Assembly: GCF_000372725.1 (NCBI RefSeq)
Contig: NW_005199194.1
Span: 378,415 to 442,414, forward strand
Length of the DNA stretch: 64,000 nt
Direction: 5' to 3'
DNA from: Emiliania huxleyi CCMP1516
Taxonomy: Eukaryota; Haptophyta; Isochrysidales; Noelaerhabdaceae
Shown here: piece after piece, positions 22,057-38,044 of the stretch
How the letters are laid out: every line of letters starts with the position of its first letter
Position numbering within the stretch: position 1 is the stretch's first letter
Notes under the pieces: model-generated
The model's input: the letters and a program-made list of their open reading frames with translations, nothing else
Databases searched by the model: none
What the model was told of the DNA's origin: nothing
Made by a program: the position numbers and the translations under genes

Positions 22057-22818
22057 TCATGTATGCGAACGCGGATGGGGATGGGGAGGGGGAGGGGAGG
22101 AGGGGGGGCGGGGTTGCCTCACGCGCCGCCGGCTCGCAGCCAACTGACGGACTGCCGACGCCAAGCGCTGCGCGGGCACATGGCCCTGCATGATCAGCTC
22201 GCCCGCCGCCATCCCGAGCAGGTAGGCACCGGCCCGGTCGAGAGCAAGGTGTGCGCCATAGGCAGAGGGATTGTCGGTCGCCCAGGAGCGGCTCGCGCGC
22301 ACAAACTCCACTAGGCACACGCCCGCACAATGCTCCACCGCGCGGCTACACTTCCAGTCGAGAGGCCGCGGCATCCACATGAGCATGACCCCAAAGGCTG
22401 CCCGGCCCAGCCTCGCCTGGGTGCTGCCGACGTAAGCCGCATACTCCGTTGCGCTGATCAGCGGAGTGGCGCACTGTGCGCAGTATACGGCCTGGAAGAT
22501 TGGGCCAAGGGAGATCACGCATCCACAGAGCCTCGCGACGGCGTCTCCGCTGATGATCTTCCCAAATTGATTGCTTCGAGCCAAAAGGGGCAGCAGGGAC
22601 GTCAGCAGAAGAAGGGCCGTCTGAGCGACAAGGAAAGCACCATTCGTGATGTACAGCGCCGCACCGAGCGCAAAGCAGGCAGGAGCAACGAGCAACCCCA
22701 TGACGGGCGCATCGCCCGCATCGGTTGCCTCTTCCTCCAGTGAGAGCGAGTCGTCAGGTGGCAGGCTATCGTAGTCATCGTCAGGCAGGCTATCGTAGGG
22801 GGTGTATCGGCCCTCCAT
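22057..22818 (-). CDS. Multi-pass membrane protein, unknown family
   Basis: From the ATG at 22818 (MEGRYTPYDSLPDDDYDSLP) this gives 253 residues. A short acidic N-terminus with two DYDSLP repeats is followed by hydrophobic segments GLLVAPACFALGAALYITNGAFLVAQTALLL (two helices, split by a glycine), CGCVISLGPIFQAVYCAQC, and a weaker LDRAGAYLLGMAAGELIM. The C-terminus is basic and Pro/Ser-rich. The ORF could extend to 23037, but those residues are an unremarkable basic stretch and 22818 fits a membrane protein better. The ATACTATC-type YDSL duplication is also seen in DNA. I do not recognise the family. Confidence 0.5.
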   Translation of the reverse strand: MEGRYTPYDSLPDDDYDSLPPDDSLSLEEEATDAGDAPVMGLLVAPACFALGAALYITNGAFLVAQTALLLLTSLLPLLARSNQFGKIISGDAVARLCGCVISLGPIFQAVYCAQCATPLISATEYAAYVGSTQARLGRAAFGVMLMWMPRPLDWKCSRAVEHCAGVCLVEFVRASRSWATDNPSAYGAHLALDRAGAYLLGMAAGELIMQGHVPAQRLASAVRQLAASRRRVRQPRPPSSPPPPHPHPRSHT

Positions 22819-23226
22819 CGCAGGCAAGAAGAATTTTACAAGCGCAGCCCGATCGCGCGAGCAGCAGCCTCGTTCTGCGAGCGCTTGGTCGCCACAAAGA
22901 TGACGTCGCTTCGGCGAGGCGCGCCGTGTCGGTCGTGAATGCGGCGGCGCACTGCTTCGGGCTGAGGCGGCACTCCCACCGCGAGCGCTCGGGCGGCTGT
23001 ACCCCGGGCCGGCTTTCTTTGTTTTGGGCTTTTTCAAGCCGACGGTAAGGCTTCAACCCAGATGGTCTGCTGCACTGACTCACGCAAAAAGCGAGCACCG
23101 TGAGCTTCTGGCCGTCGAACTGACGCGCCCGCCTGAGAAGTCCCGCGACTTGCTCGGGTTTAGCATGTGCACGACCGCCTGCGCGATGATCTCGCGCATC
23201 TTTAACGACTCCCGACCGGCTGCCAA

Positions 23227-26200
23227 CTACAACACCCAGGGCTTCGCCCTGAGCGTCACGAGCCGCCGCTCCCCGCGCTCCAGCAACGCCCTGTCCGACT
23301 TGCAGCCGGCGGCGCGCTGCAGCGCCACCTCGAGCTCAGCTCGGCGCAGGCCACCTCGCGTTGCGCCGATGGCCTTCTCCAGCGCACCCTCCGCCTCCCT
23401 TCGCGCCCGCAGCTCCTCCGCGCCGGCGACGCTCGCCGCACCCGCCGGGTAGTGATGCACGCCGGCGGCCCGGGCGTCCGCAATGGCCGCCTGGAGCGCC
23501 TCGACATCCTCCTGCGCCGCGGCGGACAGCATCGCTTGCAGCGCCTCCTCGCGCACACGCCGCAGCTGACGCGCCGCCTTGCGGGCGATGTGGCCGCGCC
23601 CGGCCGCCTGAATGGCGACGGCGACCTTTGCCTGCATCTCGAGCCGGCGCGTGCGCAGGCCCTCGAGCACGCCCGAGGCGAAGAAGACGCGCGCCTTGCC
23701 GCAGCGGAACTTTTGGCCGGGCACGGCGAGCTTCTGGAGCAGCGCCAACACGCGGTCCTTGGGCGCCTTGCTCGCAAAACTCGCCTTGGTGACGAGACCG
23801 GGAACCACGAGGAATCCGAAGTTGCCGCAAAACTCGTCAAAGGGCATGCGGTCGAGGAATCCGGTGCGGGCGACACGCAGCGCGTCGAGCATGCCAGATG
23901 TGTTGAGCTGGCGCGTGATGACGGCGTCCTCGACCAGGTCGGGCTTCTTCTGGTCGTTGGATTTGAAGCAGCGCACGAAGTGCAGGTCGCACTTGTCGAG
24001 CGTGCCGACGAGGTCCGTGAGCTGCGCCGAGAAGGTGTCGGTGACGCCCTTGAACTTGGTCGACTTGAACTTCTTCCGGTCGCCCGCCGCGGGCGCCACG
24101 TCCGCCGGCTCGGTGAAGAGCTCCTTGAGCAGCTCGTTGTCAGAGAACTGCATCAGCACGACGAGGTCGCCGTTGAGCGGGTCCGTGTTCTTGTCGAGCC
24201 AGGCGCGGGTGCCGTAGTTGACCAGGCCAGCAAAGTGGTTGATGCCGAAGCCGTCCTTTGGGCCGACGCCCTTCATGCGCACGATGATGCCGCCCTTTCC
24301 GTGCTGCGCCATCACCTTCTCGGTGAAGCCCTCGTCCGACCCCTTTGGCACGACGCACTCCTCGCTCAGGATGGCGAGCAGCCCCGTGTTTGGCGCCTCG
24401 AGCGTCTGGATGAGCGCGCCGTTGTCGGTGTAAGACATGTCGGGGGCGTCAATGTCTTCCTCCTGGTAGGCGCGCATCGTCTCGACGAAGACGGTCTTGG
24501 TGAAGAGCGCCTGCAGCTTCTCGTTCGCAAAATTGATGCACAGCTGCTCCAGCGAGTTCTTCTCGAAGATCTCAAAGCCGAAGATGTCGACGATGCCGAT
24601 GACGTGGGCGGTCGCCCGCGGCGAGTAGATGTTGCGCGCCTCGGCGAGCGCGCGGTTGATCTGGAGGATGAGGCGGTCGAAGAGCTTCGAGTAGATGGCC
24701 TTGGCGAGGGCATCCCGGTTGTCGCCCGCCGCGACGAGGCTCAGGTCGTAGATGTCGCCGCCAGGCTTGACCTTGCGCTTAGTCAGCGCTTGTGCAAGGC
24801 TGCCCTGCTGCAGGCCGAGCACCGCCTCGCAGCCCGCGATGGACGGGGCGCTCGAATGTTCGACGGCCGCCGCGTCCCTGTTGGCCGCGTCGAAGCGCAC
24901 GTTGCCGAGCAGCAGCACCCCCGCGACCAGCTGCCACAGCTCATCCAGCGCCGCGCCCTCCCACGCCTGGTTGGCGAGCGCATTCTCGAGCTCCGCCCAC
25001 AACATCTTGTCGGTGCGCTCGCCGCCCGACTCGCCGGTGTGGCCGCCCGCCAGATAGGCGTACGCACTCGGCTCGGCCGACGGCAGACGCAGCTCCTTGA
25101 GCAGAGCGGGCGACGCGCCGCGCAACAGCGCGTAGAAACAGTGGTACGAGCGCTCGCCCGGGCCGCACTGCGTGACGCGGGTCTTCTCGAGGAGGTAGGT
25201 GTTGAGGCTGGCGCCCTGGATCCGCGCGCTCGGGTCAAAGTTGAGCGTGGTGAACTTTCCCATGCGCGACGAGTTGTCGTTGAGCACCGTCTTGGCGCAG
25301 CCTGTCCGCCAAGGCACCACGGTGGTGAGAGGAGGAGCGGAGCGAGCGCCGGCGGGCACATGGTGTGGTCGATGGCCCCCCGAGAGAGGGCGCGGGGGGC
25401 AGCGGAGGGCCGTGTGACGCCGCGAAGCGGCCCGGGGACTGCGGGCTCTCAGGGTGCGCTCTGGGTGCCGCACCAAAGCCCTCAGTGATGGGGTCGGAGC
25501 CGTAGAGGCGGGTCTCGAGCTCCGGGCTGGTGTTGCTGACGTATCGGAGGTAGAGCATCACGTGGCGCGCGGACTCGGTCTTCCCGGCCCCCGACTCGCC
25601 GCTCACAATGATAGCCTGGCTGCGCCCGTTGTGGATCATCGCCCGGTGCGCCGCACTCGCAATCTCAAAGGTGTGCGGCGGCTCGGCTGGGAGCGAGTGG
25701 GCATTCTTGTACTGCGCGAGCACCGCCTCCGAGAAGAGGCCCATCCTCTTGTACGGATTGACAGCAATGAGCACGGAGCCGCAGCGCGTGTAAATCGCGT
25801 CGTGCGCGTGCCGCGTCCGAAGCTTGTCGAGCACGAAGCCGGCGTCGATGGTGTCGGCCTGGCCAAGGTCTGGCGTGTCGCTGGCCCCGGGCTCACGCGG
25901 CAGCGCGCCGTCCGCCGTCTCGCGCGCCTCCGCGCTGTCGACGCTCACCTTGCCCGCCGCGTCGCGATGCACTCCGGCTGCACGGGCGGCGATGCTCCTC
26001 CGTCCCTTAGCCACCGCGTCGCGCTCAGCCTCTTCCGCCGCCGCCAGCCGCCCCTCGGCATACGCCAGCGAATCGCGCAGTGCCGCTGCCTCCGCCTCGG
26101 CCGTCGCCAGCCGCGACCCCTCCGCCCGTGCCGCCAGCGCAGTCTCCGCTTGCGACTCAGCCCGCGCGGACTCAGCCGCCGCCTTGGCCGCCTCCAGCTG

Positions 26201-28894
26201 CGCCGCCGCTGCCGCAAGCTCCGCACGCAGCTTGATTGCCTCCGTCTCCGCCGAATCGCGCAGCGCCGCTGCCTCCGCCTCCGCCGCCGCCAGCCGCGCT
26301 TCCGCCGCCTGTGCCGCCAGCGCACTCTCCGCCTTCGACTCAGCCCGCGCAGACTCGACCGCCGCCTTGGCCGCCGCCGTGGCCGCCGCCTTGGCCGCCT
26401 CCAGCTGCGCCTCCGCCGCTGCAAGCTCCTCCCGCAGCTTGATCGCCGCCGTCTCTGCCGCTGAGGCAAGCGAGTCGCGCAGCGCCGCTGCCTCCGCCTC
26501 CGCTGCCGCCAGCCGCGCTTCCGCCGCCCGTGCCGCCAGCGCGCTCTCCGCCTTCGACTCAGCCCGCGCAGACTCGACCGCTGCCGCAAGCTCCTCCCGC
26601 AGCTTGATCGCCGCCGTCTCCGCCGCTGACGCCAGCGAGTCGCGCAGCGCCGCTGCCTCCGCCTCCGCTGCCGCCAGCCGCGCTTCCGCCGCCCGTGCCG
26701 CCAGCGCACTCTCCGCCTTCGACTCAGCCCGCGCAGACTCGACCGCCGCCTTGGCCGCCGCCTTGGCCGCCGCCTTGGCCGCCTCCAGCTGCGCCTCCGC
26801 CGCTGCAAGCTCCTCCCGCAGTACTACCGCCTCCGTCTCCGCCGCCGACGCCAGCGAGTCGCGCAGCGCCGCTGCCTCCGCCTCCGCCGCCGCCAGCCGC
26901 GCTTCCGCCGCCCGTGCCGCCAGCGCGCTCTCCGCCTTCGACTCAGCCCGCGCAGACTCGACCGCCGCCTTGGCCGCCGCCTTGGCCGCCGCCTTGGCCG
27001 CCTCCAGCTGCGCCTCCGCCGCCGTAAGCTCCTCCCGCAGCCTGATTGCCTCCGTGTCCGCCGCTGCACGCGACGACTCCGCCGCTGCACGCGATGACTC
27101 CGCCGCCTCTGGCGCAATGAGCTCGAGCATGTCGATAAGGTCCTCGACATCAGGTCGCTCGCCCGGAGCTTCTCGCAGGCACTCCTCCATCAGCTCAGGC
27201 AGACATTCCGGCCAGCGCGCTGCGTCTGCGGGCTCGAGCGCCGGCCGTTCCAGCATCCGCGTGATGACCCCGATGATGATGGTCGAGGTGTCCTGCCCTG
27301 CATACGGCAGCTGCCGCGCGAGCACCTCGTAGAGCAGCACGCCGAAGGAGTACGAGTCGGCCTTTACGTCGTACCGGCCGCCCCTGAGGATCTCAGGAGC
27401 AATCCACTGCGGAGAGCCGATGCCCGAGCGCTCGGCCGGGTCGAATCTGTTGGCAGCGTCCTCCATGGAGTGGAAGGGTCCAAAGTCGCACACCTTGCAG
27501 AGGGGGCCGTGCTTTGGAGGGGGCGCCACCGCGTACCTGCCGCCGCTACCCAGCGCACCTTTGCGGTGCCTGACTCGTCAAGCAGCACATTCGCCGATTT
27601 GAGGTCGAGGTGCAGCACGGGCGGCTCGCAGTGGTGCAGGTAGTAGAGGCCCAGCGCCACCTGTAGGCGGAATAAGTGGGAAGGGTGAGAGGGGGGAGGT
27701 ATTTGTATGGTCAAAGTGCGGCGCTCTTGCCTCTCTCAGCACGACAAGCATCTCGTGCTCGTTGAGATCCGTGTCCTCCTTGTAGAGCCGGTCTGACAGC
27801 GAGCTCGGGCAGAGCTCGAGCAGAATGAACATGCGCTGCGCGTCGAGGCACGCGCCAAGGAAACGGACCACGTTCCGGTGGCCACCGAGTTCCGAGAGCA
27901 GCTGCATCTCGCGCACAAAGTCGGTTTTCCCCTTGTTGGCATCGCAATCGCCGCTGCCCCGCGCAATTAGTTTGACGGCGACGTCGTTGCGCCGCCAGCT
28001 CGCTCCCCACACCTCGCCGTACGCGCCCTTGCTGAGCTGCTCTTTGATCTCGAAGTCGGAGCGGCGGATCGCCCACGTGTACTGCTTCTCCTCAGCATTC
28101 GTGAGCAGAGGGAGGGGGCGCTTCGACCGCGCCTGCTCAACGGCTAGCATAAGATCAGGGTCCGCGAAGAATACACCCTGAATCGTCGTGTCGAGCGCTC
28201 TGATCTTTGGCAGCTGCCCATCCTTGTCGCTCTGGTTTGTCACCGTCACGTCGGGCTTGATGAGGAAGGCGTGCGCCTCGTCAGGTGTTTTGTCCGCCCA
28301 CTGATCAACAAGCGCCTTTATGAAGAGATCGGACTGCTCCGCGGCGTTTTGGATGCACACGACATGGTGGCGCTCGTTCCTCGTGCCCACAGCCGGCTTG
28401 AGGCCGTTAGGCGTCGCATACTGCATAGAGAGCCACGACTCAAACTGTGTCCAGAAGCGGCTCAGGTATGAAAGATCAAGGAGCACGAGCACGGTAGTCC
28501 CGAGGTAGAGTCTGTTAACCTCGGAGAGCATCATCTTGAAGGCGGCCTTGTCCTCCGCGGTGCGCGAACCCTTGGGGTGGTCCTGAGGCATGCAGGCGCT
28601 GTCGAGCCACACGCGCTTTATCTTCTGGCCGTCAGGCGAGTTGAGGAAGTCCTTGAGCGCCTTGAGCTGCTCGCCGTCCGGATCTGGATCGTTTGCTTGC
28701 ATCCATCGATGCGAGATGGAGAGAGTTTCCTCAACATGTGTACCCATCACGACCTCAGCATAATCGATGGTCGTCTCGATGAAGGCACGTGGGTCCTTTT
28801 CCCGGATCTCCTGGAAGAAGGGCAGACTTTTGCCAGAGAATCTGCGCACGAAATCCGCGTCGAGCATGAAGAAGGTGCAAGCAGAGCTCGTCAT
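23227..28894 (-). CDS. HET/TIR-like + TKL kinase + coiled coil + myosin motor fusion
   Basis: Four inferred exons on the minus strand: 28894-27731, about 27660-27560, 27493-25474 and 25301-23227; roughly 1,786 residues in one frame. N-terminal module: SHRW, VWLDSACMPQ, ...LYLGTTVLVLLD, SRFWTQFESWLSMQ. Kinase of TKL type: FEIKEQLSKGAYGEVWGASW glycine loop, VAVKLIA lysine, HLDLKSANVLLD catalytic loop (HLD replaces HRD), CDFG, APEILRGGRYDVKADSYSFGVLLYE. Then about 400 residues of Ala/Glu/Arg coiled coil in near-identical blocks (AEAQLEAAKAAAKAAAKAAV). Motor: GSVLIAVNPYKRMG, P-loop GESGAGKTES, switch I NDNSSRMGKF, switch II DIFGFE, LHFVRCFKSNDQKKP, one IQ-like AVAIQAAGRGHIARKAARQL. All ATPase motifs are intact. 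Class III myosins (NinaC) also have an N-terminal kinase, but of STE20 type. Continuity across the kinase introns needs RNA support. Confidence 0.82.
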
Positions 28895-28991
28895 CTACGG
28901 AGTGTTCACGAAACGAGGCAAGGTCACAAAACGAGGGAAGCGTCTCGCGAGACGCGGGCAACTCCAGCTGAACTCCCAGCCAGCACGTACT

Positions 28992-29332
28992 CGAGTAGAC
29001 AAGTCTTGTCACTAACAGAGTAGAAGGATCTGACCCGGGGCGCCGATGTGCAAACAAATGCTAAAAGACAAATGCTAAAACTCTCTCTCTCCGATGTGAC
29101 CAAGCGCCGGTAGCTTGGTTTTACCTCACACCCATGGTCTCACAGTGTGCCGGCAGTCGTCGAGCAGTGTCGCTCACACACACAAGCCGCAGCACAAGTG
29201 ACTGAGGGCCAGTGAGGGCGAGCCCATCGCTGTCACAGCTGTGGTACACGTAGCTGCACAGTAGGCTGTGCCAACTGGGCAGAGCGTGTGAGCAGCAGAG
29301 GAGCTGCTCTCCAGGCTTCAGGCGCAAAGAAA
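28992..29332 (+). repeat. ~290-bp interspersed repeat, copy 2 (carries insertions)
   Basis: Same repeat as 20925-21215. Relative to that copy it has a roughly 43-bp AT-rich insertion between two perfect CCGATGTG words (about 29041 and 29092), and it is broken at 29332 by an element of about 260 bp. It resumes at about 29594 (GCGCAAAGAACTGCATGCC). Confidence 0.9.
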
Positions 29333-29593
29333 AAAGAAAGAAAGAAAACAGACAACCCAAGGGAGGGATGGGAGGACGGCACGCCGCCACCACACAGGGA
29401 TTTTAAGGAGAGGAGTGTGATGCGCTAGCCGTCGCCCACCCTAGGGAGTCTGCCTCTTCCTATCTCTTTTCGCAGTCTCTCGCCGATTCTCGCTGCAACC
29501 TTCATGCCACCTCGCGGCCGTCCCACTCTCGTCGTTCTCTCCCTTGTCACTTCCTCCTCTGTCGCGTCATTCTCTTCTGCCTCGTCCAGGCGC
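29333..29593 (+). mobile_element. ~260-bp introner-like insertion, copy 1
   Basis: Begins with an AAAG-rich run, then ACAGACAACCCAAGGGAGGG, ATTTTAAGGAGAGGAGTGTG and a pyrimidine-rich end finishing CTCGTCCAG. It lies inside an older repeat between two CAGGCGCAAAGAA words; that repeat's other copy has no insertion. Relatives: 44954-45064 (5' half only) and 49747-49962 (reverse, full). Both edges read CAG|GC, so removing it as a GC-AG intron would restore the host sequence. It contains an in-frame ATG reading MPPRGRPTLVVLSL; the third copy keeps MPPRVLPTLVVLS. Confidence 0.8.
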
Positions 29594-29603
29594 AAAGAAC
29601 TGC

Positions 29604-29864
29604 ATGCCGCCGCAGCGAAGGCTTTTCTTCAGCGATTGCCATCACGACCCCGAGGCGCTCCGCGACGGCGACGTCAAGATGGTCATCTGGGATCTGGACG
29701 GCACACTGTGGCGCGGCACGCTCGACGAGAGGTCGATACTCGACGCGTCCCACATGGTCTGTGTCGCTGTCGGCACGCTGTCGACAGGACGTCGAGCGAC
29801 ACCGGTGGCAGTGCCACCCAGGAGTGGTCGGGCGGTCTCCCGTCATGAGAGAGCCACCATGTGA
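29604..29864 (+). pseudogene. HAD-superfamily (FkbH-like) N-terminal fragment
   Basis: An 86-residue ORF. Its middle reads DVKMVIWDLDGTLWRGTLDE, the first HAD motif (DxDGT) in the form seen in FkbH-like and related HAD proteins. No later HAD motif is found before the stop, and downstream sequence has no obvious continuation, so this is either an exon 1 whose partners I cannot identify or a truncated remnant. It starts at an ATG inside the end of the older interspersed repeat, directly after the introner-like insertion. Confidence 0.5.
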
Positions 29865-30421
29865 TCCGTAGGAATACAACCGCCTCAGTCAACTTTCGTC
29901 ACAGGTCCCGCTCTGAGAGGAGCTGCGGGTCAGTTCAACAGCTGGAGCTGTGTCGCCGGCGTGCGGCGGCCTGCCTCCGGAGGTGCCTCTGAGGTGGACA
30001 TTTTTTGGTCACCGTGAGAGAACGCGTTCGAATTTTCACTTGGGAACTTCAACTTCGCACGCGCACCGGCCAGGGCTACAATATTGCCAGTGAGGCGGAG
30101 GCGCGAGTCGGAAGGCCGCGACCGTCAAGTGGTCCCGTCATTTTCCTACAATCGCTGTGAACCCAGCCACGTAGTTGCAAAAGTCTTTTTTTTGAGCTTA
30201 GCCTTTTGTTTTGGAGGCGGGAGGTGTGACGACCGACCCCCCCCTCGGTCGGTGTCCTTGCCGTGAGCCCCTCAATCATACGCTCTCCCTCCTTCTCTCG
30301 CGAACCGCCACGGGCGCTTCGAAATCGCCGGTTTAACTTTTCACTATGAAAACTAGTTACGCGGCAGCCAAGCGAGGAGACTTCTTCGCCGAGGCCCGAG
30401 CGAGCCCGACTCCACACACAT
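29865..30421. other. Spacer after the HAD fragment
   Basis: No supported gene. A CGACCGACCCCCCCCTCGGTCGG word near 30228-30250 resembles a repeated motif at 30734-30840. Probably upstream sequence of the small membrane ORF. Confidence 0.4.
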
Positions 30422-30883
30422 ATGTGGAGCATCCACGCAGTCGCAGGCCTGATCCTGCTTGCCGTCGCTTTGTACAAGCTCTGGCAGCGCTCCAATTCTC
30501 CACAGTACGCGCGCATCGTCCCTTCCAATGACTACGATGACTTGCCAGACTTGATCGTCACCCGGGCTCACTCATCGGCTTCCGAGTCGCTCAAGCGACA
30601 GCGAATGGCAATCGATCCGGGTGCTGGGGACGCCGGTCGCCGCTTCATGAGCAACTCAGTTTTAGAGATACTATTTTCTAATTTATTCACAGCTGCGGCG
30701 AGCATGTGCGGTGTGACCCTCGAGCCAACACCCGACCGACCCCCCCCTCGGTCTGCGCTCCGACAGACCGGCCCCCCCCTCCGGTCTGCGGTCTTCCGCG
30801 GCCGCCGACCAGACCCCCCCTGCGGTCGGTCGGTCTGCGCTGGGCGCTCAAACCGCGAAGTCGGTCTGTTCACTACAAGATGA
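30422..30883 (+). CDS. Small single-pass membrane protein, hypothetical
   Basis: 153 residues. One clear N-terminal membrane segment (MWSIHAVAGLILLAVALYKLW) is followed by a soluble stretch with YARIVPSNDYDDLPDLIVTR and SVLEILFSNLF. From about residue 105 the frame runs into a repeat of CGACCGACCCCCCC/GGTCTGCG units and becomes Pro/Arg-rich, so the true end could be earlier through an intron or the repeat may have extended the ORF. No family recognised. Start is the first ATG before the hydrophobic segment. Confidence 0.45.
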   Translation: MWSIHAVAGLILLAVALYKLWQRSNSPQYARIVPSNDYDDLPDLIVTRAHSSASESLKRQRMAIDPGAGDAGRRFMSNSVLEILFSNLFTAAASMCGVTLEPTPDRPPPRSALRQTGPPLRSAVFRGRRPDPPCGRSVCAGRSNREVGLFTTR

Positions 30884-31127
30884 CGCTCATATAACTTTAA
30901 CAAAAAGAATGTACGTAAGAGCCACATACATTGAAAAATCTTGCGGGCCTCAGCGGCCCTAGTGTCGCCACCAGCAAGCAGCCGGCTGCATGGGGCGAAA
31001 GGGTGCGGGCCAAGAGGATTCGGCGGCGAAAAATTCTTTTGTTCGCGAAGTATCCCTTGTGCAAGCTCTCGCCCGGCGCTGACGCAGGCGGCCTTCGGAT
31101 CCTTCTCGACAGCAGTGGCGGCGGGAG
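30884..31127. promoter_or_regulatory. Probable SEC16 upstream region
   Basis: Contains GAATGTACGTAAGAGCCACA (30907-30926), shared with about 46735, and GGCGAAAAATTCTTTTGTTC about 100 bp before the SEC16 ATG. AATTCTTT words also precede RPN1 (7846, 7955) and the plus-strand gene at 55450 (about 55369). A promoter role is a guess from recurrence. Confidence 0.35.
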
Positions 31128-37544
<6,417 letters not shown>

Positions 37545-38044
37545 GCCGCGGCAGTGTGCGCGGAGCGGCCGAGGGCGTGTCTCGGGTCGCCGGTCGCCGG
37601 GGTGGGGTCGCTGCGCGGAGATGATTGGCTCCTCGCAGGACCTTCGTGGGTAGTGGGGTAGGAGGCGCGGGGCCGAGACGATGTGGCACTAGCGTGTTTC
37701 TTTCTTTGCTGCTATGCTTCCCTATATCCAATATCGGATCGGAGGGCGGCCCCACAGGCACTAGCCTCCCCGCAGGCTGCGCGGCCACATTGCACTCCCG
37801 GAGCGCGGAGGAGGGCGTACTCCAGCGAGGGTGCGTTCTTTTTGAGGAATTGAGCCATTGTGCACATTGAGGATTTTGGCAAAGGGAGGCACGTGGCGCA
37901 TTTTGAAGAAATTTCTTCAACCTTGTGTCTAGTAAACATGCACGAGGTGCTGCAATGAACATCCCCCCAAGAGCACTGCGGCCATCCCAATGGCCACGCA
38001 CCAATGGGGCACGCGCCGCCGGTGAGCGGCGTTCGCACACCACA
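37545..38044. other. Spacer between SEC16 and the catalase-like gene
   Basis: The two genes converge here, so this should hold both 3' UTRs. No coding sequence supported. Confidence 0.6.

Noticed and set aside
23452..25488. 678-codon plus-strand ORF
   Set aside because: Antisense shadow of the myosin motor, whose motifs are unmistakable on the minus strand.
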